From Marinomonas aquiplantarum (GTDB lineage Bacteria; Pseudomonadota; Gammaproteobacteria; Pseudomonadales; Marinomonadaceae): a DNA stretch of 64,000 bases. The notes beneath the pieces were generated by a model. That model saw only the letters and a list, made by a program, of their open reading frames with translations. It was not told the DNA's origin and made no database searches. This document shows positions 27,789 through 36,647 of the stretch, in pieces. Each line of letters opens with the position of its first letter. The stretch's first letter is position 1. The stretch lies in NCBI RefSeq assembly GCF_003314975.1, contig NZ_QNRF01000008.1:86183-150182 (forward strand), read 5' to 3'. The translations under genes and the position numbers were made by a program.

Positions 27789-27807
27789 GCTATCGCCCGT
27801 GAATCGC

Positions 27808-29427
27808 TTAAACAGTAAAGCGCTTCACGCGACTGGAAAGCTCGTTTGAATTGGCCAAGGTTTCATTGACCGAGTGGCTAATACGTCGTGATACTTCCAT
27901 GACTTCTTTTGACATATCAGATAGGGCTGACAGATTTTCGTTTATTTCGTCTGTGACTTTGCTTTGCTGTTCGGTCGCGCTGGCAGTCTGGGTCGTAAAG
28001 TCGTAAATACGATCCGCTGATTGCTTGACTGTATTGATGGCCTCCATAGTTTGGTGAGAAAGACTGGCACTGGAACTGGCCATTTCAACGCTTTCACTGA
28101 TGACATTAACAGCACTGCTAACCCCTGTTTGTAAATCGTTGATCATGCCTTGTATGTCTTCGGTGGAGGCTTGTGTTTTGCTCGCCAACTCTCTTACTTC
28201 ATCTGCTACCACGGCAAAGCCGCGACCTTGCTCTCCGGCTCTGGCCGCCTCAATCGCCGCGTTTAAAGCTAAAAGGTTGGTTTGCTCTGAAATGCCCAGT
28301 ATGACGTCGAGTACCGATGCAATACGATCTGATCGAGTCGAGAGCTGGTCAATCACTGATGCGGCGCCTTGAATTTGGTCCGCTAAGGAGTCCAGTTGAT
28401 TGATTGCATGTTTCAGCTGTTCCACTCCTTGGTCTGCAGAGCGGTTCAACTCTTGCACCTCATCGACCGTCTGAGCGGCATTTTGTGCTACTTCTCTGGT
28501 CGCGCCGCCCATTTCTTCAACGGCGGTGACCACAAAGTCTAACGATTGATGTTGACGCTCACTGAGTTGAGCGGATTCTTGCGCGGAAGAACCCAGGCCT
28601 GCCATTTCATCACGAATGTGCTCACAACCATTTCTGACTTCACCAATAATGCCGCCAAGCTTACCGACAAAGAGGTCTAATTCTCGACTTAACTCACCCG
28701 TTTCATCTTTTTTAGTGCTGTTGATACGGCGTGTTAAATCCCCGTCGCCGGCACTGATTTCATGTACACCATAAGTGACTCTTTTAATGGCTCTAGATAT
28801 GTTGCGAGGCGCAAACCAAGCCAGAGAGATACTGAGGATTAATACCAAGACGGCTAAAATAGCCACGGAGAGCTTAAAATTTTCAGCATAAGCATGAATG
28901 CTCTTGAGTTCTAACGCCGCAATTTCACTTATACGTTCCTCTGATTGATCGTATAAATTTCTCAGTTGAGTGAAGCTGGCTTGGTTTTCCCCAGTGAGTT
29001 TTACGATAGCGCGATCATATTGGTATTGTTTAGTGAGGGTGATGATAAACTCAGTTTGTTGATGCCATACTTGATATTGGTTTTCGAAATTTATTAATAA
29101 ATCTTGTATCTCATCTAGCTCACTGGTCATCGTCTGGAAGGATTTCATACGATCATAGGCTTGTTGCGCATTTTCAAGCACGATGCTCTCTTGTTCTGCG
29201 ACATCCACTCCGTGTTTGGCAAATACCAATGAAGCCAAGGCGAGTCGCGATTGATATAAATCGCGATCGGCATTTTGGATGAGGGATGAGCCAGAGGCAT
29301 ATTTTCCCATATTATTTTGTAAGTAGTGAACGAGGCTTTCCGCTGCAATAACGACGACCAAAAAGGTCACGGCCAAGCCGCCAAATGCGAAGGTATAGCG
29401 CCCCCGAATGGTTTGAAATAGTGACAT
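27808..29427 (-). CDS. Methyl-accepting chemotaxis protein
   Basis: A 539-residue chemoreceptor. A membrane segment at residues ~10-35, a periplasmic helical-bundle domain of about 150 residues, a second membrane segment (~188-208), a HAMP linker ([25 protein letters not shown]) and the signalling hairpin tip [21 protein letters not shown] are all present. There is no C-terminal pentapeptide for CheR tethering. The ligand is unknown. It is transcribed alone; AAGGA lies before its ATG. Confidence 0.94.
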   Translation of the reverse strand: MSLFQTIRGRYTFAFGGLAVTFLVVVIAAESLVHYLQNNMGKYASGSSLIQNADRDLYQSRLALASLVFAKHGVDVAEQESIVLENAQQAYDRMKSFQTMTSELDEIQDLLINFENQYQVWHQQTEFIITLTKQYQYDRAIVKLTGENQASFTQLRNLYDQSEERISEIAALELKSIHAYAENFKLSVAILAVLVLILSISLAWFAPRNISRAIKRVTYGVHEISAGDGDLTRRINSTKKDETGELSRELDLFVGKLGGIIGEVRNGCEHIRDEMAGLGSSAQESAQLSERQHQSLDFVVTAVEEMGGATREVAQNAAQTVDEVQELNRSADQGVEQLKHAINQLDSLADQIQGAASVIDQLSTRSDRIASVLDVILGISEQTNLLALNAAIEAARAGEQGRGFAVVADEVRELASKTQASTEDIQGMINDLQTGVSSAVNVISESVEMASSSASLSHQTMEAINTVKQSADRIYDFTTQTASATEQQSKVTDEINENLSALSDMSKEVMEVSRRISHSVNETLANSNELSSRVKRFTV

Positions 29428-29709
29428 GAAGCGTTCCTTGAATGTGAAACTATTAATTAATAGAAGTGAATAACTTCCCTGCTATACAACGGTCTAACGC
29501 TTTCAGAGTAGGTATGAAAAGACAATAGCACTCATTTAACAGTGGCACTTTATTCATTATGTGCAAAAAAAAAGATTGTAATTTTTTTTATCTGTCCCAT
29601 TGGGTGATGACTAGATGAGGGGATAAAGGCCGACGATGCTTGGTGTTTTTTGTTAAAGACGTCGTCAGCCTGAGGGGCTTAATCGCTAAATGGATGGCCG
29701 AATAGGCAC

Positions 29710-30333
29710 CTATGATACCGATGGATTATAAGTGATCGGGATGTACCAGCTTTGTGCTTGAATTACTTTTATCCAACGTTGCACATGCGGGTAATCTGAT
29801 AATTGATAAGCACCGCCTTCTTCAGCGACATGAGAATAAGCGAAAAGGCAAATGTCGGCGAGAGTAAGGTTATCACCTACTAAAAAGTCTTGTTTAGATA
29901 ACTGGTCATCCATTAATTTGAGCGCAGCCTGACCTTGTTGAATGCGCTCTGGTAGCATTTGTTCTTTTAGCTCCGTCATGGCGTTATGAGTTAACCAGAA
30001 ACGTACCGAAGCAATATTAGGTTCATGGCTGTATTGTTCCCAAAATAGCCATTTATAAACTTCTGCTTTTTGTAATGGATCTGATGGCAAAAGCTCACTA
30101 TGGCGTGTTTCTGCGAGATACAGAAGGATGGCATTACTTTCACTTAAGCAGTGACCATCATCCAGCTCTAAACAAGGGATTTTACCGTTTTGATTGAGTG
30201 CCAAAAACGCTTCCGTATGCGTTTCACCTTGGGTGATGTCGTATTCTTTTAGCTCGTAGTTTAACCCTAATTTGGCGCAAGTAAGGCGAATTTTATAACC
30301 GTTTCCAGAAGGCAAAAAATCGTGCAATATCAT
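29710..30333 (-). CDS. Glutathione S-transferase family protein
   Basis: A 207-residue protein with an N-terminal thioredoxin-like domain (residues ~1-80; NGKIPCLELDDGHCLSESNAIL is the glutathione-binding cis-proline and ESNAI segment) and a C-terminal helical domain with the FLVGDNLTLADICLFAYSHV signature. It would conjugate or reduce substrates with glutathione in the cytosol. It is divergent from a LysR regulator 138 bases away, which may control it. Confidence 0.92.
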   Translation of the reverse strand: MILHDFLPSGNGYKIRLTCAKLGLNYELKEYDITQGETHTEAFLALNQNGKIPCLELDDGHCLSESNAILLYLAETRHSELLPSDPLQKAEVYKWLFWEQYSHEPNIASVRFWLTHNAMTELKEQMLPERIQQGQAALKLMDDQLSKQDFLVGDNLTLADICLFAYSHVAEEGGAYQLSDYPHVQRWIKVIQAQSWYIPITYNPSVS

Positions 30334-30470
30334 GCTAATACTCCAATAAAATAGAAAAGGAATGTGGTCATCATGGGGTTAGACTAGTGTGATGAAAAGC
30401 GAATTTAATTGATGGCATTGTTAAGTCATTTTGATGAATCAACTCAATCAGATCCAAACAGAGGTAGGCG

Positions 30471-31313
30471 GTGGATACGGAATTACTTAAAACCTTAGTG
30501 GCCATTGTCGACCATGGCAGTTTCCAGCGGGCCGCAATGCAAACCTTTCGTACGCCATCGGCTATTAGTATGCAGATGAAGCGGCTGGAAGAGCAGGCAG
30601 GGACGCAATTATTTGTCAAACAAGGCAGAGAACAAGCGTTGACAGAAGATGGTCAGCGTTTAGTGCATTACGCCAGACGTATTCTACAGCTACAAGAGCA
30701 GGCTTTAATGTCGTTGAAAGGCCCGCAGCAAGGCGCTTTGATTCAATTAGGGTGTCCCAATGATTATGTGGCGAATTTATTGCCTTTGATTATGACAACC
30801 ATGGAAGAAATGGCGCCTAGACTCAGGTTCCGAATTCGTACTGGTACGTCGATTGAGTTGCGAGAGCTGATGGATAAAGGGGAAGTGGATCTGGCTTTGG
30901 TGACACGCTCTCCAGGCAGTGATGAAGGGTTAGCTTTGTATCAGGATAAAGGCGTCTGGGTCGCCAAGAAAGGCTTCGATTGGCAAGCCAGTTTGTCACC
31001 TGTGAACTTAGCCATGTATGAGCCAGGTTGTAAATTTCATTCCAGTGCCATTGATGGTTTGCAAAAGAAAGGTGTGGATTATCACCTATATTGTGTGACC
31101 TCGAATTTGGCGTTGATCGAAAGCTTGCTGGTGGCGGAAAAGGCCATTTCAGCCATTGCCAGTGTTAGTATCAGCGATCAGCTAGAGGTGATTGAGAGTG
31201 ATGTCTTACCCAGTTTGCCGAGCATTGAAATTGCCTTTAGTCGCTCTGCTTCCGCACCGGAATGGTTGACGGTAAAGTGGATTGAAGAAGTGATCGCTAA
31301 GTTACAGTCCTAG
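30471..31313 (+). CDS. LysR-family transcriptional regulator
   Basis: A 280-residue regulator starting with GTG, preceded by GAGGTAGG. The N-terminal winged helix reads ELLKTLVAIVDHGSFQRAAMQTFRTPSAISMQMKRLEEQ; the remaining ~190 residues are the periplasmic-binding-like effector domain. It is divergent from the GST gene and followed after 27 bases by the DJ-1/PfpI gene, so it may regulate either neighbour. Effector unknown. Confidence 0.9.
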   Translation: MDTELLKTLVAIVDHGSFQRAAMQTFRTPSAISMQMKRLEEQAGTQLFVKQGREQALTEDGQRLVHYARRILQLQEQALMSLKGPQQGALIQLGCPNDYVANLLPLIMTTMEEMAPRLRFRIRTGTSIELRELMDKGEVDLALVTRSPGSDEGLALYQDKGVWVAKKGFDWQASLSPVNLAMYEPGCKFHSSAIDGLQKKGVDYHLYCVTSNLALIESLLVAEKAISAIASVSISDQLEVIESDVLPSLPSIEIAFSRSASAPEWLTVKWIEEVIAKLQS

Positions 31314-31340
31314 TTATAAGGCAAAGTCGTGAGGGAAACT

Positions 31341-31934
31341 ATGAAACCTATTAAAATCGGCATTTATCTTTATGAATTGGCGGAAGTTCTAGACTTTTCT
31401 GGGCCATTTGAAGTGTTTACAACGGCCGCCAGAGTCAGTGAAGAAACACCTTTTGAGGTGTATTTGATTAGTGAAGATGGGCAAACTGTCTCTGCGCGAG
31501 CAGGTTACAAAGTGGTGCCAGATTGCAGCATTAAGGACCACCCCGAATTGGATGTTCTGCTGGTAGTAGGAGGCGATCATTCGCAGGAGGTGAATAAGCC
31601 CAACGTGTTAGATTGGATAGCTCAGCAGGCACCAAAAGTCAGCTGGTTGGCTTCTGTTTGCACCGGTGTTTTTTTGTTGGCCAAAGCTGGTGTGCTTCGA
31701 TCAAACAAGGTGACCACTCACTGGGAAGACATAGCGGACTTACAGCAATTGTATCCTCAGCTCGATGTCGTGGAAGGCGTACGCTGGGTGCAACAAGACC
31801 AACAACTGACGTCGGCCGGTATATCGGCTGGCATCGACATGAGTTTGCAAATGGTTAGCCTACTGCACAGTGAGAGCTTGGCCGAAAAAACGGCGCGACA
31901 AATGGAATTTGATTGGACGAAAAAACCAAACTAA
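31341..31934 (+). CDS. DJ-1/PfpI family protein
   Basis: A 197-residue class I glutamine amidotransferase-like protein with the nucleophile elbow ASVCTGVFLLAKAGVL (C107) and the early acidic residue of the DJ-1 site (GPFEVF). Such proteins include isocyanide hydratases, glyoxalases and proteases; the exact activity cannot be told from sequence. The frame starts at GTG 31329, but GAGGGA lies before the ATG at 31341, which gives the standard N-terminus MKPIKIGIYLY. It is probably co-transcribed with the upstream LysR. Confidence 0.85.
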   Translation: MKPIKIGIYLYELAEVLDFSGPFEVFTTAARVSEETPFEVYLISEDGQTVSARAGYKVVPDCSIKDHPELDVLLVVGGDHSQEVNKPNVLDWIAQQAPKVSWLASVCTGVFLLAKAGVLRSNKVTTHWEDIADLQQLYPQLDVVEGVRWVQQDQQLTSAGISAGIDMSLQMVSLLHSESLAEKTARQMEFDWTKKPN

Positions 31935-31939
31935 AAAGA

Positions 31940-32221
31940 CTATTTCCCTTGAGAGACACTGTAAAAGCGTTCCACGTTGTGGGTGACTTGCCCCCAATGT
32001 GACGTTTTGACTCTGGCTTGGTGTAAGTCAAATGCGGCTTGATCAATAAATTCTTCGTACACCTCAAACCTTAATGGGTTGTGGACATTTTGTGTCACTT
32101 TAAAGGCCAAGCAGCCTTTTTCTTCTTGAGTAAGTTTCATGTGCTCTGGAAGAGCTTGCTGCACCTGATTGAGATCTTGATGAGGCACCATAATGTGCCC
32201 AGTGAGTGTGATTTTTGTCAT
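31940..32221 (-). CDS. Antibiotic biosynthesis monooxygenase (ABM) domain protein
   Basis: A 93-residue single-domain protein of the ABM/quinol monooxygenase dimeric ferredoxin-like fold: HMKLTQEEKGCLAFKV followed by RFEVYEEFIDQAAFDLHQ and a C-terminal strand (HTxxSHWG-type). Such proteins oxygenate quinols or bind haem-like ligands, but many have no known role. It is convergent with the DJ-1 gene (five bases between stops) and divergent from ohrR. Confidence 0.85.
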   Translation of the reverse strand: MTKITLTGHIMVPHQDLNQVQQALPEHMKLTQEEKGCLAFKVTQNVHNPLRFEVYEEFIDQAAFDLHQARVKTSHWGQVTHNVERFYSVSQGK

Positions 32222-32315
32222 ACTTTACCTTCTTCTTGTGTCTGTCTAATGTAATGCGATGACATGAAAGTTTCGTTAAACTAGCAGAATTATTTGAACG
32301 CTTCTGTGAGCCCTT

Positions 32316-32750
32316 ATGAAACCGAATGATCCTCTGCTACTGGATAACCAACTTTGCTTCGCTTTGTATTCTACGTCTCTGGCGATGACTCAGTTCTATA
32401 AAGAGCCATTAGCGAAAATTGGTCTTACTTATCCGCAATATACCATCATGCTGATTTTATGGGAGCAAGACGGTGTTAGTTTAAAGCACATTGCGCAAGC
32501 CTTAGGGCAAAAATCAGGCGCTTTGACGCCGGTCATCAAGCGCATGGAGGGGGATGGTCTAGTGCAGCGTTTACGGGGAGTTGAAGACGATCGCAGTTTG
32601 AGTATTGCGCTTACCGAAAAAGGTCGTGCGTTACGAGAACAAGGCTTGGAAGTGAATCGTTGTGTGGCTGAAGCGTGCGGCATTGAGATGCAAGAAGTGA
32701 TCGCTTTACGAGACCAGTTAAACCGACTTAAAGCAAAACTAATGGAATAA
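32316..32750 (+). CDS. ohrR: Organic-hydroperoxide-sensing MarR regulator OhrR
   Basis: A 144-residue MarR-family repressor. LLLDNQLCFALYSTSLAMTQFYK is the OhrR N-terminus, with the peroxide-sensing cysteine at residue 14. The winged helix (LKHIAQALGQKSGALTPVIKRME) and wing follow. It is followed by ohr; two GTTATCGCGATAAC-type palindromes between the genes are the likely operators. Oxidation of C14 by organic peroxides should release DNA. Confidence 0.92.
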   Translation: MKPNDPLLLDNQLCFALYSTSLAMTQFYKEPLAKIGLTYPQYTIMLILWEQDGVSLKHIAQALGQKSGALTPVIKRMEGDGLVQRLRGVEDDRSLSIALTEKGRALREQGLEVNRCVAEACGIEMQEVIALRDQLNRLKAKLME

Positions 32751-32766
32751 TGGTTGTGCAGTCATA

Positions 32767-32782
32767 ATTATCGCGATAACAT
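32767..32782. promoter_or_regulatory. Probable OhrR operator 1
   Basis: ATTATCGCGATAACAT contains a TTATCGCGATAA palindrome, downstream of ohrR and about 100 bases upstream of ohr. A second, better copy lies 60 bases on. Confidence 0.6.
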
Positions 32783-32791
32783 ATATTTAAT

Positions 32792-32820
32792 AGCTCACTC
32801 AGGTGAGCTTTTATTTTAGT
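32792..32820 (+). terminator. Terminator after ohrR
   Basis: AGCTCAC and GTGAGCT form a 7-bp stem around TCAG, followed by TTTATTTTA. It separates ohrR from ohr and indicates that ohr has its own promoter, under the two palindromic operators. Confidence 0.75.
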
Positions 32821-32826
32821 CATATT

Positions 32827-32840
32827 GTTATCGCGATAAC
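32827..32840. promoter_or_regulatory. Probable OhrR operator 2
   Basis: GTTATCGCGATAAC is a perfect 14-bp palindrome, 44 bases before the ohr start, where it would overlap the ohr promoter. Assignment to OhrR rests on position and on the second copy at 32767. Confidence 0.75.
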
Positions 32841-32883
32841 TATTTTAAACAATACTGTTTTAATCATTTAAGGGAGTCTTATT

Positions 32884-33306
32884 ATGCAAGCATTATATAC
32901 AGCAACCGCTACGACCACAGGTGGCCGCGATGGTCGTTCCATCTCATCTGATAATCGTCTTGATGTGGCGTTAAGCACACCAAAAGAATTAGGAGGTGCT
33001 GGTGGTGAAGGTACAAACCCAGAGCAATTGTTTGCGGCAGGCTATTCCGCTTGCTTTATTGGTGCATTGAAATTGGTTGCGTCTCAGCAGAAAGTGACAT
33101 TGCCAGCAGACCTAACCGTCACAGCAAATATTGGCATAGGTCCAAATACCAAAGGCGAAGGTTTTAGCATCAGCGCGGATATGACCGTCAGCCTTCCTGG
33201 TATTGAAAAAGCGGTTGCTGAACAATTAGTCGAAACAGCTCACAAAGTGTGCCCATACTCTAACGCAACACGTGGCAACATTGATGTGAATTTCGACATC
33301 AAGTAA
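32884..33306 (+). CDS. ohr: Organic hydroperoxide resistance protein Ohr
   Basis: A 140-residue OsmC/Ohr thiol peroxidase that reduces organic hydroperoxides in the cytosol. Both catalytic cysteines are present: C57 in [13 protein letters not shown] and C123 in [13 protein letters not shown], with the R18 region ([11 protein letters not shown]) conserved. GGGAG lies upstream of the ATG. Expression is expected to be peroxide-induced via the adjacent ohrR and its two operators. Confidence 0.96.
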   Translation: MQALYTATATTTGGRDGRSISSDNRLDVALSTPKELGGAGGEGTNPEQLFAAGYSACFIGALKLVASQQKVTLPADLTVTANIGIGPNTKGEGFSISADMTVSLPGIEKAVAEQLVETAHKVCPYSNATRGNIDVNFDIK

Positions 33307-33332
33307 GTCTAGATTTTCTCAATGTCTCACCG

Positions 33333-33368
33333 AACAGCCCCTACGAACTGCGTATCCTAGGGGCTGTT
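33333..33368. terminator. Terminator between ohr and the Lys-rich HTH gene
   Basis: AACAGCCCCTA (33333-33343) and TAGGGGCTGTT (33358-33368) form a perfect 11-bp stem with a 14-base loop between convergent genes. The plus-strand tail is TGTGTTTATTT; the stem probably serves both directions. Confidence 0.85.
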
Positions 33369-33373
33369 TGTGT

Positions 33374-34192
33374 TTATTTCTGATTTAGAATGGTTTTTAA
33401 GTCGTCACTGGAATCCGGCACTAATGACACCTTGAGTTGGAAAGGTTTAAACATCTTATTGATGATTTCCGCAGTGTAGTTGCCTTTGTCGTTTTCTACT
33501 TCCGATAGGGTTTTACGTGAGACACCAGTCAATTCTGTGTAGGCTTCTTGTCTTAACCCCAACACTTTTACTCTCAATTCTCGAAGTGCTTCCCCTTGAC
33601 TGAGGTCGCCAATTAAAAGGCGTTTCACCACATCTTGCGTAGCAATCTTTTGTTCGTCTTGAGTGAGAGTTGCTAAGTTTTTTGAAGCGCGTTGACGATT
33701 CGCATTTTCTGCAAGAGCTTGAATGTCCTCTACAGAGGTTTTACGCCTAGTTGAACGTGGACGTCGTGTGACTCGTTGAACCGGCTTCGACTCGGCACTT
33801 GTTGCGGTAACAGCCGTGTCTTGATGAGTCAGTGATTCCGTTGCGGCCTGATTAACTATTAGGTCGTCAACCGGTACGGTTGTTTGAGTGGTTTCTGCTT
33901 TACTAACCGTGTTTTCAACTGGGGAACTCTCGGTCGTAGTCATGCTGGTTACTTCGGCTTCAGGCGATTTGCCATCAATGGATTTGTTTTTCTTATCATT
34001 AGCCTGGACTTTAGGCGATTTTTTGCCTTTCTTGGTGACGGCAGGCGCCTCTTTTTTAAGCGCTTTTTTATCTTTTTCTGCCTTTTTCGCCTTTAACTTA
34101 GCCTGCTTTTTTTTCTTTACCTCAGCCTTTTTGGATTTTGCTTTTGGCTTTTTCATCGGTTGAGGGCTGTCTAACTGATCTTTCATTTTCAT
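33374..34192 (-). CDS. Lysine-rich, histone H1-like tail fused to an XRE-type HTH domain
   Basis: A 272-residue protein. Residues ~1-75 are extremely rich in Lys and Ala with KKAEKDKKALKKEAP-type runs, like bacterial H1-like or AlgP-type tails. A low-complexity acidic/Thr-rich linker (~75-145) and an Arg-rich patch (RVTRRPRSTRRK) follow. The C-terminal ~100 residues hold a helix-turn-helix of the XRE type (LRVKVLGLRQEAYTELTGVSRKTLSEVENDKGN). It looks like a DNA-binding, possibly nucleoid-associated or chromatin-like regulator; the targets are unknown. ATG at 34192 or 34186 could be the start. Confidence 0.8.
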   Translation of the reverse strand: MKMKDQLDSPQPMKKPKAKSKKAEVKKKKQAKLKAKKAEKDKKALKKEAPAVTKKGKKSPKVQANDKKNKSIDGKSPEAEVTSMTTTESSPVENTVSKAETTQTTVPVDDLIVNQAATESLTHQDTAVTATSAESKPVQRVTRRPRSTRRKTSVEDIQALAENANRQRASKNLATLTQDEQKIATQDVVKRLLIGDLSQGEALRELRVKVLGLRQEAYTELTGVSRKTLSEVENDKGNYTAEIINKMFKPFQLKVSLVPDSSDDLKTILNQK

Positions 34193-34317
34193 ACTTGTTG
34201 CACTCCAATCAGATTGAATTCTTGCCTACCAAGTAAGGCTACAAGGATAAGATGACAAATAAGTAACAATACAAAGTATATACCATGAATTTCATTTATG
34301 GAGATTTGACGATATTA

Positions 34318-34341
34318 GTCCTCGATCTTGTTTTAGGACGC
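34318..34341. promoter_or_regulatory. GTCCT-N12-AGGAC palindrome before the hydrolase gene
   Basis: GTCCT and GTTTTAGGACGC, with 12 bases between GTCCT and AGGAC, lie about 65 bases upstream of the exported hydrolase. The same sequence (20 of 24 bases) with identical spacing recurs at 36565, next to the AraC regulator gene, so this is a probable binding site of that regulator. Confidence 0.7.
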
Positions 34342-34403
34342 AAAAACTCACGTATTTCATCATATTAAACCGATCAATTTAGATGTTAATAAGGGGTGAG
34401 ATG

Positions 34404-35417
34404 ATGAAGATTTATGTCAGTTTGGTGTTTTGGTTATTGTCTTGCTGCGGTTACGCCGTGGCGTCGAGTGTGGGATTTGATCAGACCATTTTGTATGGTG
34501 AAAGTGATCGACCGTTAAAAGTCAGTGTTTGGTATCCGTCTAAAGACGTGTTTCCGACAGAGAAAGTGGCTGAGAATCTGGCATTTTTTGGAACCAAGGT
34601 GGTACGAATCGGCACGCCATTGTCGGGTCAGTATCCGCTGGTGGTGATATCGCATGGTTATCGTGGCAATTGGCGAAATCAGAATTGGCTTGCTACGAAA
34701 TTGGCGCATGACGGTTATGTGGTCGCTGCACTCGATCACCCTGGCACCACGTCGTTTGATCATTCGCCAATGGCGGCGGCTAAGTGGTGGAAACGGCCAA
34801 AAGACATCTCTCGTTTATTGGATTGGTTGTTGGATGACTCTAATTTAACACCTTATATCGATCCGACTAATATTACGGCCATAGGCCATTCTTTAGGTGG
34901 TTGGACTGTAATGAATTTGGCTGGCTCGGAGGTTGATAATGAGCAGTTGTCGGCGGACTGTTTGCCCACGCCCAACTCGCGTGTGTGTAGTTTAACGGCT
35001 GAGTTAGGGATGTTGAATGACAAACCTTTGGGAGTATCAAGCTTACGTGATGAACGCATTCGCAGGGTCGTGTCGCTGGATTTAGGTCTTGCGAGGAGCT
35101 TTTCTAAGCAAAGTCTGCAAACCTTGACGGTGCCGACGTTAATACTCGCGGCGGGTGTCGACATAGGTGACTTGCCTCAAGCGCAGGAATCAGGTTTTCT
35201 CGCCAAATACATAGCAAAAAACAAACGCCGCTATATTGTTTACCCAGACGCGGCGCATTTTAGTTTTATGCAAGTTTGTAAGCCTGGGGCAATTGAGATC
35301 CTTGAAGAGGAAGTGCCGGGCGATGGCATTATTTGCAAGGATGGTGGTCAGCGTTCACGGGCGGCATTGCACCAAGATATGTTGCAAAAAATATTGGCTT
35401 TTATTCGTTCGACCTAG
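34404..35417 (+). CDS. Exported alpha/beta hydrolase (dienelactone/PAF-acetylhydrolase-like)
   Basis: A 337-residue secreted hydrolase with signal peptide MKIYVSLVFWLLSCCGYAVASS. The nucleophile elbow is GHSLGGWT, VVISHGYRGNWRNQ supplies the oxyanion-hole region and DAAHFSFMQVC the catalytic histidine. Substrate unknown; esters or lactones are likely. AAGGGG seven bases before the ATG at 34404 selects this start over ATGs at 34383 and 34401. Its promoter carries the GTCCT-N12-AGGAC palindrome; its 3' end overlaps the convergent AraC gene by 17 bases. Confidence 0.87.
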   Translation: MKIYVSLVFWLLSCCGYAVASSVGFDQTILYGESDRPLKVSVWYPSKDVFPTEKVAENLAFFGTKVVRIGTPLSGQYPLVVISHGYRGNWRNQNWLATKLAHDGYVVAALDHPGTTSFDHSPMAAAKWWKRPKDISRLLDWLLDDSNLTPYIDPTNITAIGHSLGGWTVMNLAGSEVDNEQLSADCLPTPNSRVCSLTAELGMLNDKPLGVSSLRDERIRRVVSLDLGLARSFSKQSLQTLTVPTLILAAGVDIGDLPQAQESGFLAKYIAKNKRRYIVYPDAAHFSFMQVCKPGAIEILEEEVPGDGIICKDGGQRSRAALHQDMLQKILAFIRST

Positions 35418-36471
35418 TTTGCGTACTGTCCTGCATTGAGTGGCGAAAAGCACTGGGTGTTTGTCCTGTCACTCGGGAAAACTCTCGATGAAAGTTTGAT
35501 TTAGTCTGAAAACCAGAGTCGAGATACACCTGAGTGATGTTTTTGTTGGTGCTGATCAGTAATTGCTTCGCTCGTTCAATACGGTATTCGTTCACTACTT
35601 GCGAAATGTTGCGACCGTAACATTGGTTGATAGCGGCCGATATTTGTCGAGCTGGAATGCAGGCTTTACGAGCCAGCCGATCTAGGCTGAGATCAGGATC
35701 AAGAAAAACGTCTTTTGTCGTCAGCAACACATCGATTTTATGGACAATGTCGTTTACTTCATCGGTCGATAACGGCTGGTTAGATTTGTCTTTTGATGCC
35801 GCTATGGTGGTTGATTGTTCATCGTTTTGGGAAGCATCACGGTGGTTCGGCGCCATACTCAAGCTCATCATAATTACAGCGATGACGAGAACGGGCAAAA
35901 GAACAGCATGGCTAATCGTCAGAATCAGCAGGATGTGATCTCCAGAAAAGAAGGCGTAATCGATGGCCACCGCGCCATCAATCATCGCTGACATTAATAG
36001 CATAGCGCCAGCGATCCGCTCGGCTTTGAGGGCGTTATCAATGTCTGACAAGCGGACTTGTTCTGGAAGGTTGGAAGTTTTGTAAGAGGCTCGAATTAAC
36101 GCTGCGCCATAAGCCACATATAAGAGCGTCAAAACCGGGTCCAGAGGTGGTTGCCAAAAGGGATAAGTGAAAGAGGCTAAGGTGACAAAAACCGGAGGCA
36201 GTAGATGCCAGATTTTAAATGGGTGAGGCTGATGCGCGATCGAAAAGCAGTACCAAGCGGTCACTGGAATACAGGAAGCTAAAATAGGCTGTATCAGGCG
36301 AAATAATGGATAGTCAAAGCTCCAGCGCAGCCCAACCACTGTTGTTGTTAACGCACATAAGGCGATAAACACAAACGCAGATGGCGTGGTTTCTTCGCGT
36401 CTTAGGAACAGCAAAATGGCCAAGATTGACAGTAATAGGGCGACCACAAAAGGTAAAGGAATGGCGATCAT
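35401..36471 (-). CDS. AraC-family regulator with N-terminal membrane domain
   Basis: A 356-residue regulator with seven or so membrane segments in residues ~5-215 and a C-terminal AraC double helix-turn-helix (DRLARKACIPARQISAAINQ and ITQVYLDSGFQTKSNFHREFSRVTGQTPSAFR). Membrane-anchored AraC proteins of this type sense an extracellular or membrane cue. It is flanked on both sides by genes whose upstream regions carry the same GTCCT-N12-AGGAC palindrome, so it probably controls the exported hydrolase, itself and the DUF805 gene. Confidence 0.9.
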   Translation of the reverse strand: MIAIPLPFVVALLLSILAILLFLRREETTPSAFVFIALCALTTTVVGLRWSFDYPLFRLIQPILASCIPVTAWYCFSIAHQPHPFKIWHLLPPVFVTLASFTYPFWQPPLDPVLTLLYVAYGAALIRASYKTSNLPEQVRLSDIDNALKAERIAGAMLLMSAMIDGAVAIDYAFFSGDHILLILTISHAVLLPVLVIAVIMMSLSMAPNHRDASQNDEQSTTIAASKDKSNQPLSTDEVNDIVHKIDVLLTTKDVFLDPDLSLDRLARKACIPARQISAAINQCYGRNISQVVNEYRIERAKQLLISTNKNITQVYLDSGFQTKSNFHREFSRVTGQTPSAFRHSMQDSTQTRSNE

Positions 36472-36542
36472 GTTAGCTCCGTCTAATGTATGGGTCTTGG
36501 TTGTATCAGTATGACTTTTACCTGCTTCATACTCGCTATTAT

Positions 36543-36588
36543 GTCCTAAAAAGGCTTCAAGGACGTCCTAAATCCGGTTTTAGGACGC
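36543..36588. promoter_or_regulatory. Operator cluster between the AraC gene and DUF805
   Basis: GTCCTAAAA (36543) is followed 22 bases later by the palindrome CGTCCTAAATCCGGTTTTAGGACG (arms 36564-36572 and 36579-36587). The 22-base step places two half-sites on the same DNA face. The palindrome repeats the sequence at 34318 with identical spacing. It lies between divergent genes and probably serves both. Confidence 0.75.
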
Positions 36589-36647
36589 TATCTCTCACTC
36601 ACTCTTCTAATTTTTACGCTTCGATCATTCTTATTTAGGAGCAAAGT

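Noticed and set aside
33884..34163. Plus-strand hydrophobic open frames opposite the Lys-rich gene
   Set aside because: Reverse complement of AAA/AAG lysine codons gives Phe/Leu-rich false frames; no ribosome-binding site.
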